From assembly GCA_022792815.1 (NCBI GenBank), contig JAAWBS010000051.1, positions 106,458 through 170,457 on the forward strand: DNA of 64,000 nt, in the 5' to 3' direction. The position numbers were made by a program, and so were the translations under genes. Shown here piece after piece: positions 27,240-36,022 of this stretch (positions within the stretch are counted from its first letter, which is position 1; the number at the start of each line of letters is the position of its first letter). This stretch comes from Hungatella sp. (GTDB lineage Bacteria; Bacillota; Clostridia; Lachnospirales; Lachnospiraceae). The notes beneath the pieces are model-generated. The model was not told the origin of the DNA and did not search any database. It saw only the letters and a program-made list of their open reading frames with translations.

Positions 27240-28061
27240 CTACATATTTCCCATCAGCTTGTCCTTGAGGATCGCTGCGCATTCTCTGACACACAGGTGG
27301 ACAAACAGAACCGGGTCCGATGCCGCGCTGATTCCGCTGATATCGGCGATTCCCCGTTTTTTTCCGATCTGTACAGCCCGAAATACATGGAAATCGCTGG
27401 TCAGCACCCCGATCTGAACCGGTTTGTCCTCCACCACCATATAGGGGCCCGGAGCCTTGTGGGACGGCAAAGCCTCCGGCCTGTCTTTCTCCTGTTCCAG
27501 CCTGTCGATGATGACTTTGCTGTAAGCGATATTTTCCACTGTGCTTGTGGACTTCTCCTCCAGTGCCAGCTGCCGCTCCGGAATCCCGCTCCGCCTCAGA
27601 TAATCATACATCACGCTGGCTTCCGTGGCCGGCTCGTCTGCCCCCTGGCCGCCGGACAAAATCAACACCGTATCCGGATTCTTCCGGCCGTACTGGGCCG
27701 CCTTCTCCAGCCGTCTTAACAGGGAGCTGCTGATCTTCCCCTCCTCCACCTTGGCTCCCAGCACGATCACATAGTCCAGGCTGGGAGGATCCTGAGATGC
27801 CGCTCCTAAGAATATCAGCACCTCCACCGCACACAAAATCACCAGGGAAGTCCCCAGAAAAGTCACCGCGGACACCATGACCCACAGAGGGCAGCGCCTG
27901 GGGTGAAGCCGGTTGTAGACTCCGCCTGCCGCAAGGGCCAGCAAAAAGACTGCCAGCGCAGGCCAGAACCAGGCAAACGAGGTGGTAAATCCGGAATAGC
28001 ACACGATAATTCCATAATACACCAGACACACCACGGCTCCGATTCCTGCGATCCATATCAT
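27240..28061 (-). CDS. YdcF/ElyC/SanA-family membrane protein (DUF218)
   Basis: 273 residues. Three hydrophobic segments in the first ~95 residues, then the DUF218 domain: YVIVLGAKVEEGKISSSLLRRLEKAAQY, LILSGGQGADEPATEASVMYDYLRR, and GVLTSDFHVFRAVQIGKKRG. Family members act in the envelope; ElyC and SanA affect peptidoglycan or barrier function, but the biochemistry is unsettled. Its ATG overlaps the trhP stop by four bases (ATGA), so it is co-translated in the tRNA-modification operon. Confidence 0.85.
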   Translation of the reverse strand: MIWIAGIGAVVCLVYYGIIVCYSGFTTSFAWFWPALAVFLLALAAGGVYNRLHPRRCPLWVMVSAVTFLGTSLVILCAVEVLIFLGAASQDPPSLDYVIVLGAKVEEGKISSSLLRRLEKAAQYGRKNPDTVLILSGGQGADEPATEASVMYDYLRRSGIPERQLALEEKSTSTVENIAYSKVIIDRLEQEKDRPEALPSHKAPGPYMVVEDKPVQIGVLTSDFHVFRAVQIGKKRGIADISGISAASDPVLFVHLCVRECAAILKDKLMGNM

Positions 28062-29290
28062 AGGCTCTCTTCCTTTCGTCTGAGGATGTCAAATGGCTCT
28101 AAGGGTTGTGACAGCTCTGCATACAGCACCTGTCTGGCATGAGGAGCGCTGTCCTGAAAGGTCCCTTCCTCGCTGAAGATGCCCTGCACTATCGCGTCCA
28201 GATTCCGCCCGTCAGGCTTCATGATCTCGATCTGTTCTCCCACGGAAAATTTATTCTTCTGCTCCAAGCGTCCAAAGCCTCTCTCGTCTGTCTCTTCTAT
28301 AGTGCCCAAATACGTATAATTTTTTACATAGGTGCTGTTTTCATAGATCTGGGCATCTCTTCCCGGCTTTCCGAAAAAAAATCCGGTGGTAAATTCCCGG
28401 TTGGTGCACTTCCCGATCTCTTCCTTGTACCACTCCAGCTTCTGCCTGTAGAGCCCCGGATCTCTCCGGTAATCGTCGATGGCCTTCCGGTAGGCCCTTG
28501 TGACCGTGGCCACATAGAGAGCGGTCTTCATCCGCCCCTCCACCTTAAAACTGTCGATGCCTGCCTCTAAAAGCTCCGGGATATGCTCTACCATACACAG
28601 ATCCTTGGAATTAAAGAGGAAGGTCCCCCGGTCATTCTCGTAGACCGGCATATACTCCCCCGGCCTGGTCTCCTCCACGACGGCGTATTTCCACCGGCAC
28701 GGATGAGTACAGGAGCCCTGGTTGGCATCCCGCCCGGTAAAGTAGTTGCTCAAAAGGCACCTGCCCGAGTAGGAGATGCACATGGCGCCGTGGACAAAGG
28801 TCTCGATCTCCAGGTCATCGGGAATGTGCCGGCGGATCTGGGCCAGCTCTTCTATGGCCAGCTCTCTGGCCGACACCACCCGCCTGGCCCCCAGCTCATG
28901 CCAAAACCGGTAAGTCTCATAGTTGGTGTTGTTGGCCTGAGTGCTGATGTGAAGATCCATGTCCGGCAGGATCCGCCTGGCCGCCAGGAAGACTCCCGGG
29001 TCCGAGATGATCAGGGCATCCGGCCTCACCTTGCCCAACTCCTCAAAATATGCCTCCACCCCAGGCAGGTCCTGATTATGGGCCAGGATGTTGGCAGTGA
29101 CATAGACCTTGACTCCCCTCTTATGGGCAAAGGCGATCCCCTCACCCATCTCCTCCAGAGAAAAGTTATGGGCCTTGGCCCGAAGGCCGAAGGCCTCGCC
29201 GCCGATGTACACCGCATCGGCGCCGTAGATCACCGCGGTCTTTAGCACATCCAGGCTTCCCGCCGGTATCAGTAGTTCGGTTTCTCTCAT
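28058..29290 (-). CDS. trhP: U32 family tRNA uridine-34 hydroxylase
   Basis: 410 residues. Has the U32 signature ETFVHGAMCISYSGRCLLS with GSCTHPCRWKY (the cysteines that hold an Fe-S cluster). In Bacillus the neighbours yrrM/yrrN/yrrO encode TrmR and TrhP1/2; TrhP makes 5-hydroxyuridine at tRNA position 34 and TrmR methylates it. Here the methyltransferase lies directly upstream with a four-base overlap, strongly supporting this role rather than the old name collagenase-like peptidase. Only one U32 gene is present in the operon. Confidence 0.85.
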   Translation of the reverse strand: MRETELLIPAGSLDVLKTAVIYGADAVYIGGEAFGLRAKAHNFSLEEMGEGIAFAHKRGVKVYVTANILAHNQDLPGVEAYFEELGKVRPDALIISDPGVFLAARRILPDMDLHISTQANNTNYETYRFWHELGARRVVSARELAIEELAQIRRHIPDDLEIETFVHGAMCISYSGRCLLSNYFTGRDANQGSCTHPCRWKYAVVEETRPGEYMPVYENDRGTFLFNSKDLCMVEHIPELLEAGIDSFKVEGRMKTALYVATVTRAYRKAIDDYRRDPGLYRQKLEWYKEEIGKCTNREFTTGFFFGKPGRDAQIYENSTYVKNYTYLGTIEETDERGFGRLEQKNKFSVGEQIEIMKPDGRNLDAIVQGIFSEEGTFQDSAPHARQVLYAELSQPLEPFDILRRKEESL

Positions 29291-29946
29291 GGCTTCTTCC
29301 TTCCTGTGTCTCTCTTTACACTGATGGCCACTCCGTCCCCGACGGGGACGATGGCTGTTTCCAGCCCCTGGGTGTGCTTCAGTGTATACAGATATTCTCT
29401 CATCCTGCTGTGGATGGTCCGGTCCCGCCGCTCCACGGCAAAACGGGACTGGACGATGGTCCCCTCCTGAAGCACATTGTCGGAGAGCAGGATCCCGCCC
29501 TCTCCCAGAAGCTCCAGGATCCTGGGAAGCCAGTGGAGATACTGGCCTTTGGCCCCGTCCATAAAGATAAAATCATAGGGCCCGGAAAGCTCCTGCAGCA
29601 CCTCCTCGGCATCCCCGAATATCAGATTGATCCGCTCCTCACGGGCCTCCTTAAAATTCTTTACGGCTGCCTCCATGTGAGGCCTGTATTTTTCGATGGT
29701 GGTGATCCTGCCCCAAGCCGGCATCACCTGAGCCATCAATAAAGCAGAATAGCCTACGGCGGTTCCCACTTCCAGAATCGCCCCAGGCTGTTTTGCTGCT
29801 ACCAATGTCTTCAACAGACTTTCCGTCTCTTGTCTCATGACGGGAATCCCCTGTCTTCTGGCCTCCCCGGCGATACTGCCCCGCAGAGATTCTGCTTCCG
29901 GCTCCAGAGAGCAGATGTAATCCCGGATCCGCTCATCTACAATCAT
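29287..29946 (-). CDS. trmR: tRNA 5-hydroxyuridine methyltransferase, class I SAM
   Basis: 219 residues. SAM-binding block AILEVGTAVGYSALLMAQ, then ITTIEKYRPHMEAAVKNF, DFIFMDGAKGQYLHWL and LLSDNVLQEG, the O-methyltransferase family 3 pattern shared by YrrM. It sits between the MltG-like gene and trhP with four-base overlaps on both sides, the same order as yrrL-yrrM-yrrN in Bacillus. Likely converts ho5U34 to mo5U34 in tRNAs, aiding wobble decoding. Confidence 0.87.
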   Translation of the reverse strand: MIVDERIRDYICSLEPEAESLRGSIAGEARRQGIPVMRQETESLLKTLVAAKQPGAILEVGTAVGYSALLMAQVMPAWGRITTIEKYRPHMEAAVKNFKEAREERINLIFGDAEEVLQELSGPYDFIFMDGAKGQYLHWLPRILELLGEGGILLSDNVLQEGTIVQSRFAVERRDRTIHSRMREYLYTLKHTQGLETAIVPVGDGVAISVKRDTGRKKP

Positions 29947-30359
29947 TCTTCTGTTCCCTCTTTGCCGTCTCCTGCTCCTTCCCTGAGAATCAGTATGATC
30001 TCCTTGGATGTCATGGAGTTGTTCAGAATATAGGTGCCTGCCTCCACAGGGTGCTCAGAACCTCCATAATCATAGAAGATGCTCTGGATCACAAAGGCAA
30101 ATTTGTCCTTGATCAGGCCGCCCTTCTCCAGGGCGGCTCCGATGTCCGCCACCTTTTCTCCTTCCCCGATGGTGACTCTCATGTCCACTCCCGGCTTGGA
30201 AGCCATACCGGACGAATAAAAAATATCATGTCCAAACTGATACCCTCTGCTGATCCCCTCGTACATGGCAAGGACGATCACCGCATACACGATCAGCTTC
30301 CAGGATACCCGGATGATAGTGCCTGTCACCTTGTTGATCTCGTTGGTCGTATTGCTCAT
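29943..30359 (-). CDS. Short MltG/YceG-like membrane protein lacking the catalytic domain
   Basis: 138 residues. One membrane helix at about 20-36, then a LysM-like region with VRVTIGEGEKVADIGAALEKGGLIKDKFAFVIQS and VEAGTYILNNSMTSKEIILIL. This matches only the N-terminal part of endolytic transglycosylase MltG, whose usual length is about 340-380 residues and whose catalytic glutamate lies further on. Position in the yrrL-yrrM-yrrN order supports the homology. It may be a peptidoglycan-binding remnant or a lineage-specific short form; there is no frameshift visible. Confidence 0.75.
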   Translation of the reverse strand: MSNTTNEINKVTGTIIRVSWKLIVYAVIVLAMYEGISRGYQFGHDIFYSSGMASKPGVDMRVTIGEGEKVADIGAALEKGGLIKDKFAFVIQSIFYDYGGSEHPVEAGTYILNNSMTSKEIILILREGAGDGKEGTEE

Positions 30360-30435
30360 ATCCTAACACCTTTTTCTTTCCCTGCCCGGCTTTCACACTT
30401 CTTCATACCTCCTGCCGGGCAGTCTCTCCACGGTT

Positions 30436-30460
30436 GGGCTCCGCCCCGAAGGGCGGGCCC
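30436..30460 (-). other. Stem-loop after the RNase J gene
   Basis: GGGC-T-CCGCCC, loop CGAA, GGGCGG-GCCC: a 10-bp stem with one bulge, six bases after the rnj stop. No T-run follows on the minus strand, so it looks like a transcript-stabilising or processing hairpin rather than a terminator. Confidence 0.4.
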
Positions 30461-30465
30461 CAGCC

Positions 30466-32145
30466 CTACACTTCCATGATGATCGGAAGGATCATGGGAT
30501 TCCGCTTCATGCGCTTCCACAAAAAGTCGCTTAAGCTGTCCCTGATGATATTCTTGATCTTGCCCCAGTCGCTGACATGGCGGTCTAAGCAGTCCTGCAC
30601 CGCCTCCTCCACCACATGTCTCGCCTCCTCCAAAAGATCCTCCGACTCTCTCACATAGACAAAGCCCCGCGACACGATATCCGGTCCTGCCAGAAGCTGA
30701 TTGCTGTATTTCTCCAGGGTCAGAACCACGATGATGATGCCGTTCTGCGCCAGATTCTGTCTGTCCCTGAGCACAATATTGCCCACGTCTCCCACTCCCA
30801 GACCGTCCACCAGGATCGCTCCCGCCTGTACGTGGTCCACTACCCGGCACACGTCCTGAGAGATCTCCACCACGTCTCCCGAAGACATCAGGAGGATGTT
30901 CTCCTTGGGGATGCCCACAGACTCTGCCAGGCCTTTCTGAGCCATCAGATGCCGGTACTCTCCGTGAACCGGAAGGGCATACTTGGGGTGAGTCAGAGAG
31001 TAGATCAGCTTGATCTCCTCCTGGCAGGCATGTCCGGACACATGGGCATCCTGGAAGATCACCTCAGCCCCCTTGATGGACAGCTCATTGATCACCTTGG
31101 ACACGGCCTTCTCGTTGCCCGGAATGGGATTGGAGCTGAAGATCACCACATCCCCGGGCTTGATGGACACCTTTTTGTGGATGCTGGCCGCCATCCGGGA
31201 CAGTGCGGCCATGGACTCTCCCTGGCTGCCTGTGGTGATCAGTACCGTCTTCTCGTCCGGATAATTCTTCAGATGGTCGATATCGATAAGCGTCCCGTCG
31301 GGAATCTTGATATACCCCAGCTCACTGGCAGTGCCGATGACATTGACCATGCTGCGGCCTTCCACCACCACCTTTCGGCCGTACTTGTAGGCGGAGTTCA
31401 TGATCTGCTGCACCCGGTCCACATTGGACGCAAAGGTGGCCACGATGATCCGGCTGTTCTTGTGCTCGGAGAAAATACCGTCAAAGGTTTTGCCCACCGT
31501 CCGCTCCGAGGGGGTGAAGCCTGCTCTCATGGCATTGGTGCTGTCGCACATCAGCGCCAGCACGCCCTTCTTGCCCAGCTCCGCGAATCTCTGTAAGTCC
31601 GCGGACTCTCCGAACACCGGCGTGTAATCGATCTTAAAATCTCCTGTGTGGAGAAGAATTCCCGCCGGGGTAAAGATGGCCAGTGCCGACGCGTCGGCGA
31701 TGCTGTGGTTGGTCTTCACAAACTCGATGCGAAAACATCCCAAGTTGATGGACTGTCCGTGTTTTACCACTTTCCTCTTGGTGGTCTTTAACAGATTATG
31801 TTCTTTTAATTTATTCTCGATGAGGGCCACCGTCAGCTTGGTCCCGTACACCGGCACATTGACCTGCTGCAAGACGTAGGGCAGCGCACCGATGTGATCC
31901 TCGTGGCCGTGGGTGATGACAAAGCCCTTCACCTTTTCAATATTTTGTTTCAGATAGGTTACATCCGGGATACACAGGTCGATTCCCAGCATATCGTCAC
32001 TGGGAAACGCCAGGCCGCAGTCGATGACGATGATGTTGTCCTCATACTCGATGGCCGTGATGTTCATCCCGATCTGTTCCAATCCCCCCAGGGGAATAAT
32101 CTTTACTTTTTCGTTCTGATTCTGTTTTTTGCTTTGTTGTCTCAA
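30466..32145 (-). CDS. rnj: Ribonuclease J
   Basis: 559 residues. Metallo-beta-lactamase motif HGHEDH at 79-84, GGLEQIGMNITAIEYEDNIIVIDCG near the N-terminus, beta-CASP motifs with GDFKID, and SGHACQEEIK plus PVHGEYRHL. It processes and degrades mRNA and matures rRNA 5' ends. The first codon is TTG (32145) with GGAGG seven bases upstream, an unusual start worth noting since the next Met is far downstream. It follows the Fur-family gene by 18 bases; in Bacillus this is not the standard neighbour, so the operon has been rearranged. Confidence 0.93.
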   Translation of the reverse strand: MRQQSKKQNQNEKVKIIPLGGLEQIGMNITAIEYEDNIIVIDCGLAFPSDDMLGIDLCIPDVTYLKQNIEKVKGFVITHGHEDHIGALPYVLQQVNVPVYGTKLTVALIENKLKEHNLLKTTKRKVVKHGQSINLGCFRIEFVKTNHSIADASALAIFTPAGILLHTGDFKIDYTPVFGESADLQRFAELGKKGVLALMCDSTNAMRAGFTPSERTVGKTFDGIFSEHKNSRIIVATFASNVDRVQQIMNSAYKYGRKVVVEGRSMVNVIGTASELGYIKIPDGTLIDIDHLKNYPDEKTVLITTGSQGESMAALSRMAASIHKKVSIKPGDVVIFSSNPIPGNEKAVSKVINELSIKGAEVIFQDAHVSGHACQEEIKLIYSLTHPKYALPVHGEYRHLMAQKGLAESVGIPKENILLMSSGDVVEISQDVCRVVDHVQAGAILVDGLGVGDVGNIVLRDRQNLAQNGIIIVVLTLEKYSNQLLAGPDIVSRGFVYVRESEDLLEEARHVVEEAVQDCLDRHVSDWGKIKNIIRDSLSDFLWKRMKRNPMILPIIMEV

Positions 32146-32163
32146 TCTGATACCTCCAAATCG

Positions 32164-32652
32164 TTATTGGTTCCCGCCTCTTTCGGCGATATCTGCAGCG
32201 CTCCCGCTGCCTCTCTTATCTCTACATGCCCTACAGTATCCGTAAAGCTTCACCTCGTGGTCCGTCACCTCAAATCCCAGACGCTCCTTTAAGTTCTGCT
32301 CCAGATCATCAAGCAGGTCTTCTTCCAAAGAAAATACGGTCTTACATCCCATACAGATGGCATGATGATGGTGATGCTCGTCGCTGCCCGGCTTTCGGCC
32401 CAGCTCGTACCGGGCAAACCCGTCATCCAAACTGATCTTGTCAATAATCTGTAACTCCACCAGGACCAAAAGAGTCCTGTAGATCGTCGCCAGGCCGATC
32501 TCCGGATAGGCCTGCCTGGCCAAATCGAATATTTCTTCTGCCGTGAGATGCTCCCCCGGATGGGCGGCCATGATCTCCAGCACCAGCATCCGCTGGGCAG
32601 TGACCTTCAGCCCTTTTTCCCGGAGCATCTGTTTAAATACTTCCTGCCCCAT
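32164..32652 (-). CDS. Fur/PerR-family metalloregulator
   Basis: 162 residues. N-terminal winged helix LKVTAQRMLVLEIMAAHPGEHLTAEEIFDLAR...IGLATIYRTLLVL; C-terminal metal region HHHHHAICMGCKTVF and YGYCRACRDK, two CxxC pairs for the structural zinc site. Whether it senses iron, zinc or peroxide cannot be decided: the PerR-diagnostic residues were not resolved. The ATG at 32652 overlaps the DUF1292 stop as TGATG. Confidence 0.88.
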   Translation of the reverse strand: MGQEVFKQMLREKGLKVTAQRMLVLEIMAAHPGEHLTAEEIFDLARQAYPEIGLATIYRTLLVLVELQIIDKISLDDGFARYELGRKPGSDEHHHHHAICMGCKTVFSLEEDLLDDLEQNLKERLGFEVTDHEVKLYGYCRACRDKRGSGSAADIAERGGNQ

Positions 32653-32930
32653 CACTTTCTCAAATCCACATCCATGTCTTCCATCAGTTCCGTAAAAATC
32701 CGAAAGAGATAATCCATCTCGTCATCGTCGTCCACAAACTCGTAGACAGCCTCCTCCTCTTCCCGTCCGGACTTGTCCTTTAAGATATAGCACTCTCCCT
32801 CCTCGTCGTCTTCCTGGGAGTCCGTCACCAGCAGATAGTTCATCCCGCTGATTCTGGTCTCTTCCAGGACATAGAAATCCACCTGCTCTCCCTCTGACGT
32901 GGTGAGGGTGATCATCTTATCCTCATTCAT
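32652..32930 (-). CDS. DUF1292 family protein (YrzB-like)
   Basis: 92 residues, very acidic, with [30 protein letters not shown] and CYILKD, typical of the DUF1292 family that follows ruvX in Firmicutes. Function unknown. ATG 32930 is behind AAGGAG and overlaps the ruvX stop by four bases; an upstream extension would be out of keeping with family length. Confidence 0.85.
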   Translation of the reverse strand: MNEDKMITLTTSEGEQVDFYVLEETRISGMNYLLVTDSQEDDEEGECYILKDKSGREEEEAVYEFVDDDDEMDYLFRIFTELMEDMDVDLRK

Positions 32931-33373
32931 CGCTCTGCTCCTTTTCGTCTCTCTGATTCCGAGGCCCCGAGATAACTCTCGAGTATGACTCCCGCAGCCA
33001 CCTTGTCGATCACCTTTTTGCGCTCTCCCCTCGGCACACCGCTGTCTCTCAAGATCTCGTCCGCCTCCACCGTTGTCAGACGCTCGTCCCACAAAATCAC
33101 GGGGAGCCCTGTTCTCCTCTCAAGCACTTTTGCAAATTCCCGCGTCTTCTCGGCCCGCTCTCCCACTGATCCGTCCATATTCTTAGGATAACCTAAAATA
33201 ATGGATGTAATCTCATACTCTTCAATCAGCTCCTCAATCCTATGGCAGGTCCGGCGCAGTTTGCTCTCTTCTTTTCTCACAATGGTCTCCACCGCCTGGG
33301 CTGTGATCCCCAGAGGATCACTGACAGAGACCCCTACAGTTTTGGATCCGAAATCCAATCCCATCATTCTCAT
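32927..33373 (-). CDS. ruvX: Pre-16S rRNA nuclease / Holliday-junction resolvase-like YqgF
   Basis: 148 residues from the ATG at 33373. [45 protein letters not shown] and LWDERLTT are the RNase H-like motifs of YqgF/RuvX; known enzymes trim the 16S rRNA 5' end. A reading frame runs 27 bases further, but the family begins at MRMMGLD. Part of the ireB-ruvX-DUF1292 block. Confidence 0.92.
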   Translation of the reverse strand: MRMMGLDFGSKTVGVSVSDPLGITAQAVETIVRKEESKLRRTCHRIEELIEEYEITSIILGYPKNMDGSVGERAEKTREFAKVLERRTGLPVILWDERLTTVEADEILRDSGVPRGERKKVIDKVAAGVILESYLGASESERRKGAER

Positions 33374-33490
33374 CGTTCTTTTCCCGCACATCATCAACAA
33401 GCCAGCTGGCCTCTGCCACCTGGAATCCTCTGCTCTTATGACAGAACTGCCAGATCTGTCTGCGGCGACAAAATCTGACAGCTCCTGATG

Positions 33491-33518
33491 GCAACCGCTC
33501 AGGCGCCCGGGCGGTTGC
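33491..33518. repeat. Inverted repeat between ireB and ruvX
   Basis: GCAACCGC (33491-33498) pairs with GCGGTTGC (33511-33518) around a GC-rich loop. No T-run on either side, so it is unlikely to end transcription and may instead stabilise or modulate the mRNA between two operon genes. Confidence 0.35.
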
Positions 33519-33544
33519 TCTAATGGTAGGTACTTTACACGTAA

Positions 33545-33805
33545 CTATTTTAATCTCGCATGAATGTACACAGACAAAAGCTCCTCCAGAATCTCATCCC
33601 GCTCCACCTTCATGATGAGACTTCTGGCGTTCTTGTGGCTGGTAATATAGGTTGGATCTCCAGACATGATATAACCCACAATCTGATTGACAGGGTTGTA
33701 TCCCTTCTCTGTCAGAGCCTGGTACACCTGCGCCAAAACCTGGCTCACATCCATCGTATTCTCTTGTACAGCCCTGAAAAATTGTGTGTTATGAATATCT
33801 CCCAT
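33545..33805 (-). CDS. ireB: IreB family regulatory phosphoprotein
   Basis: 86 residues, the exact family size (DUF965/YrzL). VSQVLAQVYQALTEKGYNPVNQIVGYIMSGDPTYITSHKNARSLIMKVERDEILEELL is the conserved core. In enterococci IreB is a substrate of the IreK Ser/Thr kinase and tunes cephalosporin resistance. It opens the long housekeeping operon, behind a promoter 30-60 bases upstream. Confidence 0.93.
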   Translation of the reverse strand: MGDIHNTQFFRAVQENTMDVSQVLAQVYQALTEKGYNPVNQIVGYIMSGDPTYITSHKNARSLIMKVERDEILEELLSVYIHARLK

Positions 33806-33836
33806 CTGTCCTCACGTCCTTTAACTGTTCCTATCT

Positions 33837-33865
33837 ATTCTATACTACTTTTTCTTATTCGTAAA
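33837..33865 (-). promoter_or_regulatory. Promoter candidate of the ireB operon
   Basis: TTTACG (33860-33865), 17-base spacer, TAGAAT (33837-33842) on the minus strand; 32 bases before the ATG at 33805. An overlapping TATAGA at 33839-33844 is an alternative -10. Confidence 0.45.
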
Positions 33866-33914
33866 GGGAAATATTTATTAAATTTTACACACATCTTTCG
33901 GCACGGCTCTGAGA

Positions 33915-34847
33915 TTAGTCCTTGATAATCGGCCCGATCTGAGCCATCAGGTTATCAATATCCTCGAACATGGCGCTTTTTGTGGTCCCCAGATGGCTTG
34001 CACGGTTGATATGCTTCACCACCTCCTTATACTGATTCCTGATCTTGTCGAAAAATCCGCATAGAGTCCCGAGGGCTGTCCTTGACTCCCCGATCACCTC
34101 CGAGATCCGGTTATGGACCGATGTGGCTCCCTCCGCGGCCTGGGTAATCTTGTCAAACATCTCATAGGTCTCCTGGACTTTGTCAAGACTCTGTCCCAGG
34201 GCCTGTCTGGAAGTGTCGATGCGCTCGCTTAGCTTGTCGGTTCCCTGTTCTACTTCCTTGATCCCCAAGTCCACCTCCGCGGCCAGGTCTTTGATCTCGT
34301 CCGCCAGCTTCTTCACCTCCACAGCCACCACGGCAAAGCCTTTTCCCCTCTCCCCGGCTCTGGCCGCCTCGATGGAGGCGTTGATGGCAAGGATATTGGT
34401 CTGGTCCGCGATGGACACGATTCTGCTCATCCTCTGCTTAATCTGCTCCACTGACTCCTGCAGTGCCTCAAAGGTACTTCCCATCTCCCCGAAATGAGTC
34501 TCCACCTGCAGGGAGCTGTTCTTCAAAGTCTCCACCTCATCCTGAGCCTGACCTACGGTTCTGGCGATCTCGTCTCTCACGGTCACAAACTCCTCCGACG
34601 CCTCGCTGACGCTGAGGAAATTCTGACCCATATCCTCCAGTTTCTCCTGGAACTGCTCTGCCTCCCCCAAAACGCTGTCAAAGGCATTTCCCACCAGGCT
34701 CAGCTCCCACAGGGACCGGACCTCCTTCTGCACCAGGTCTGTATGGTACTGCTTCAGGCTGTCCATCACATACAGCACCGGATACAGATCCTTCGGCTGG
34801 TTCTGGTTCTTTCCCCCGTTTTTCTTGTTCTCTCTGTGAAACAGCAT
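33915..34847 (-). CDS. Soluble methyl-accepting chemotaxis-type signal protein
   Basis: 310 residues, no membrane helix. The central and C-terminal parts form the long helical hairpin of chemoreceptors with the tip motif [42 protein letters not shown]. The N-terminus (residues 1-60) is not a recognisable sensor domain. The ATG at 34847 follows GGGGAG; a frame from 34895 overlaps the FIST gene by four bases but has no ribosome site. Together with the FIST gene it forms a two-gene unit, so the FIST protein likely supplies the input. Confidence 0.85.
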   Translation of the reverse strand: MLFHRENKKNGGKNQNQPKDLYPVLYVMDSLKQYHTDLVQKEVRSLWELSLVGNAFDSVLGEAEQFQEKLEDMGQNFLSVSEASEEFVTVRDEIARTVGQAQDEVETLKNSSLQVETHFGEMGSTFEALQESVEQIKQRMSRIVSIADQTNILAINASIEAARAGERGKGFAVVAVEVKKLADEIKDLAAEVDLGIKEVEQGTDKLSERIDTSRQALGQSLDKVQETYEMFDKITQAAEGATSVHNRISEVIGESRTALGTLCGFFDKIRNQYKEVVKHINRASHLGTTKSAMFEDIDNLMAQIGPIIKD

Positions 34848-34891
34848 GTGTCTTTCTCTCCCCTCTATTTTTCCGCCTTTTGACCCTGGTA

Positions 34892-35947
34892 TCATTCAAA
34901 TACAACACATGACATGGATTGATTGACAAACTGATTATTGTAGTGTTCTCCGTATCCCACAAGGCCGGCATGACTCCCTAAGCTGCCCATCTCCCTCAAA
35001 TACTCCTGCATGTAGCCGTTCTCACTGAACAGCTTATACCGGAACAGACAGTTGACAGAGAACACCGCGGAGCGTCTGGGAAAATCCTGACAGATCTTTC
35101 CGATGGTTTCTTTTACGATTGACTTGTAATCTCCCAGTTCCAGCATAATCAGCACGTCAGAATCATTGACCTGTCGAAAGCAGGACAGTGCGTTGCCGTT
35201 TACTTCCTTGATGGAGATGATGCAGGTGTCGTCCCCGTTGATCTTGCCGAAGGGATTTTTGAACGTCTGGGTCTGGATCTGCTGCTCGGTCACATGAAGG
35301 ATATCCTGGTAGACTCCTCTGGCGGACTTGCCGTTTAACGCTCCGATCATATATCTGGCTTTATCCGTGTCAGAGGCGATAAACCGATGATTTCCCATCT
35401 TGTGATAGATATTTTCCTTGTAGGCTTTCACCCTGCCGCCCAGATTCTTCACAAGGGCATAGGCCACCCCGTCCTCATAGACCCTGCCGTTGGCAGATAC
35501 CTTGCCGCCGTCTCCGGTGCCTCCCACCAGAGAGATATTCCTGCGCCTCAGAGCGGTATGTATGGTGGTCAGCACACAGGCATCATTGCCGGAGCAGAAG
35601 TCGATGCAGATGGTGTCCGCCTGGGCTGCGTTGACTTTGCGCAGGTCCTCCTCCAATCTCCGAATATATTTCACCGGCATGACGGATACCTGTTCCAGCA
35701 CATTGGCAGCCGCGCTGACTCCGTCTGTAAAGGCCACCACCCCGACTCCCTGCTCCGCCACTCTGGTGTCATAACACATGCCGATGCATCCGATGCTGGG
35801 CACCTTGGGATAAAGTATTTCCAACTCTCTCACGTGCTGTTCAAACTGGCTGCCATTGGACATCAGCATAATCAGCTGAGGATTGGTGAGTCCCTGGACC
35901 GCCTCCCTCAAATCCCCTCTCTGACTCATACCAAAAAACTGTCTCAC
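34892..35947 (-). CDS. FIST-domain sensory protein
   Basis: 351 residues. FIST_N/FIST_C-like: [39 protein letters not shown]...[11 protein letters not shown], and a C-terminal segment with [25 protein letters not shown] domains are predicted small-ligand sensors linked to signalling domains; here the partner is the adjacent soluble chemoreceptor rather than a fused domain. The start is a GTG at 35947 behind AGAGGA; the next ATG (35929) lacks a site. Confidence 0.82.
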   Translation of the reverse strand: MRQFFGMSQRGDLREAVQGLTNPQLIMLMSNGSQFEQHVRELEILYPKVPSIGCIGMCYDTRVAEQGVGVVAFTDGVSAAANVLEQVSVMPVKYIRRLEEDLRKVNAAQADTICIDFCSGNDACVLTTIHTALRRRNISLVGGTGDGGKVSANGRVYEDGVAYALVKNLGGRVKAYKENIYHKMGNHRFIASDTDKARYMIGALNGKSARGVYQDILHVTEQQIQTQTFKNPFGKINGDDTCIISIKEVNGNALSCFRQVNDSDVLIMLELGDYKSIVKETIGKICQDFPRRSAVFSVNCLFRYKLFSENGYMQEYLREMGSLGSHAGLVGYGEHYNNQFVNQSMSCVVFE

Positions 35948-35994
35948 TGTCTGTTCCTCTCTTCCCTGTTAATTATCTTAAAACGTTATTCATT

Positions 35995-36022
35995 ATTATA
36001 CCTGATTTCCAAAAACCGTCAA
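35995..36022 (-). promoter_or_regulatory. Promoter of the FIST/chemoreceptor unit
   Basis: TTGACG (36017-36022), 16-base spacer, TATAAT (35995-36000) on the minus strand. The -35 overlaps the stop codon of mtaB, so the unit has its own promoter within the tail of an unrelated gene. Confidence 0.6.
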
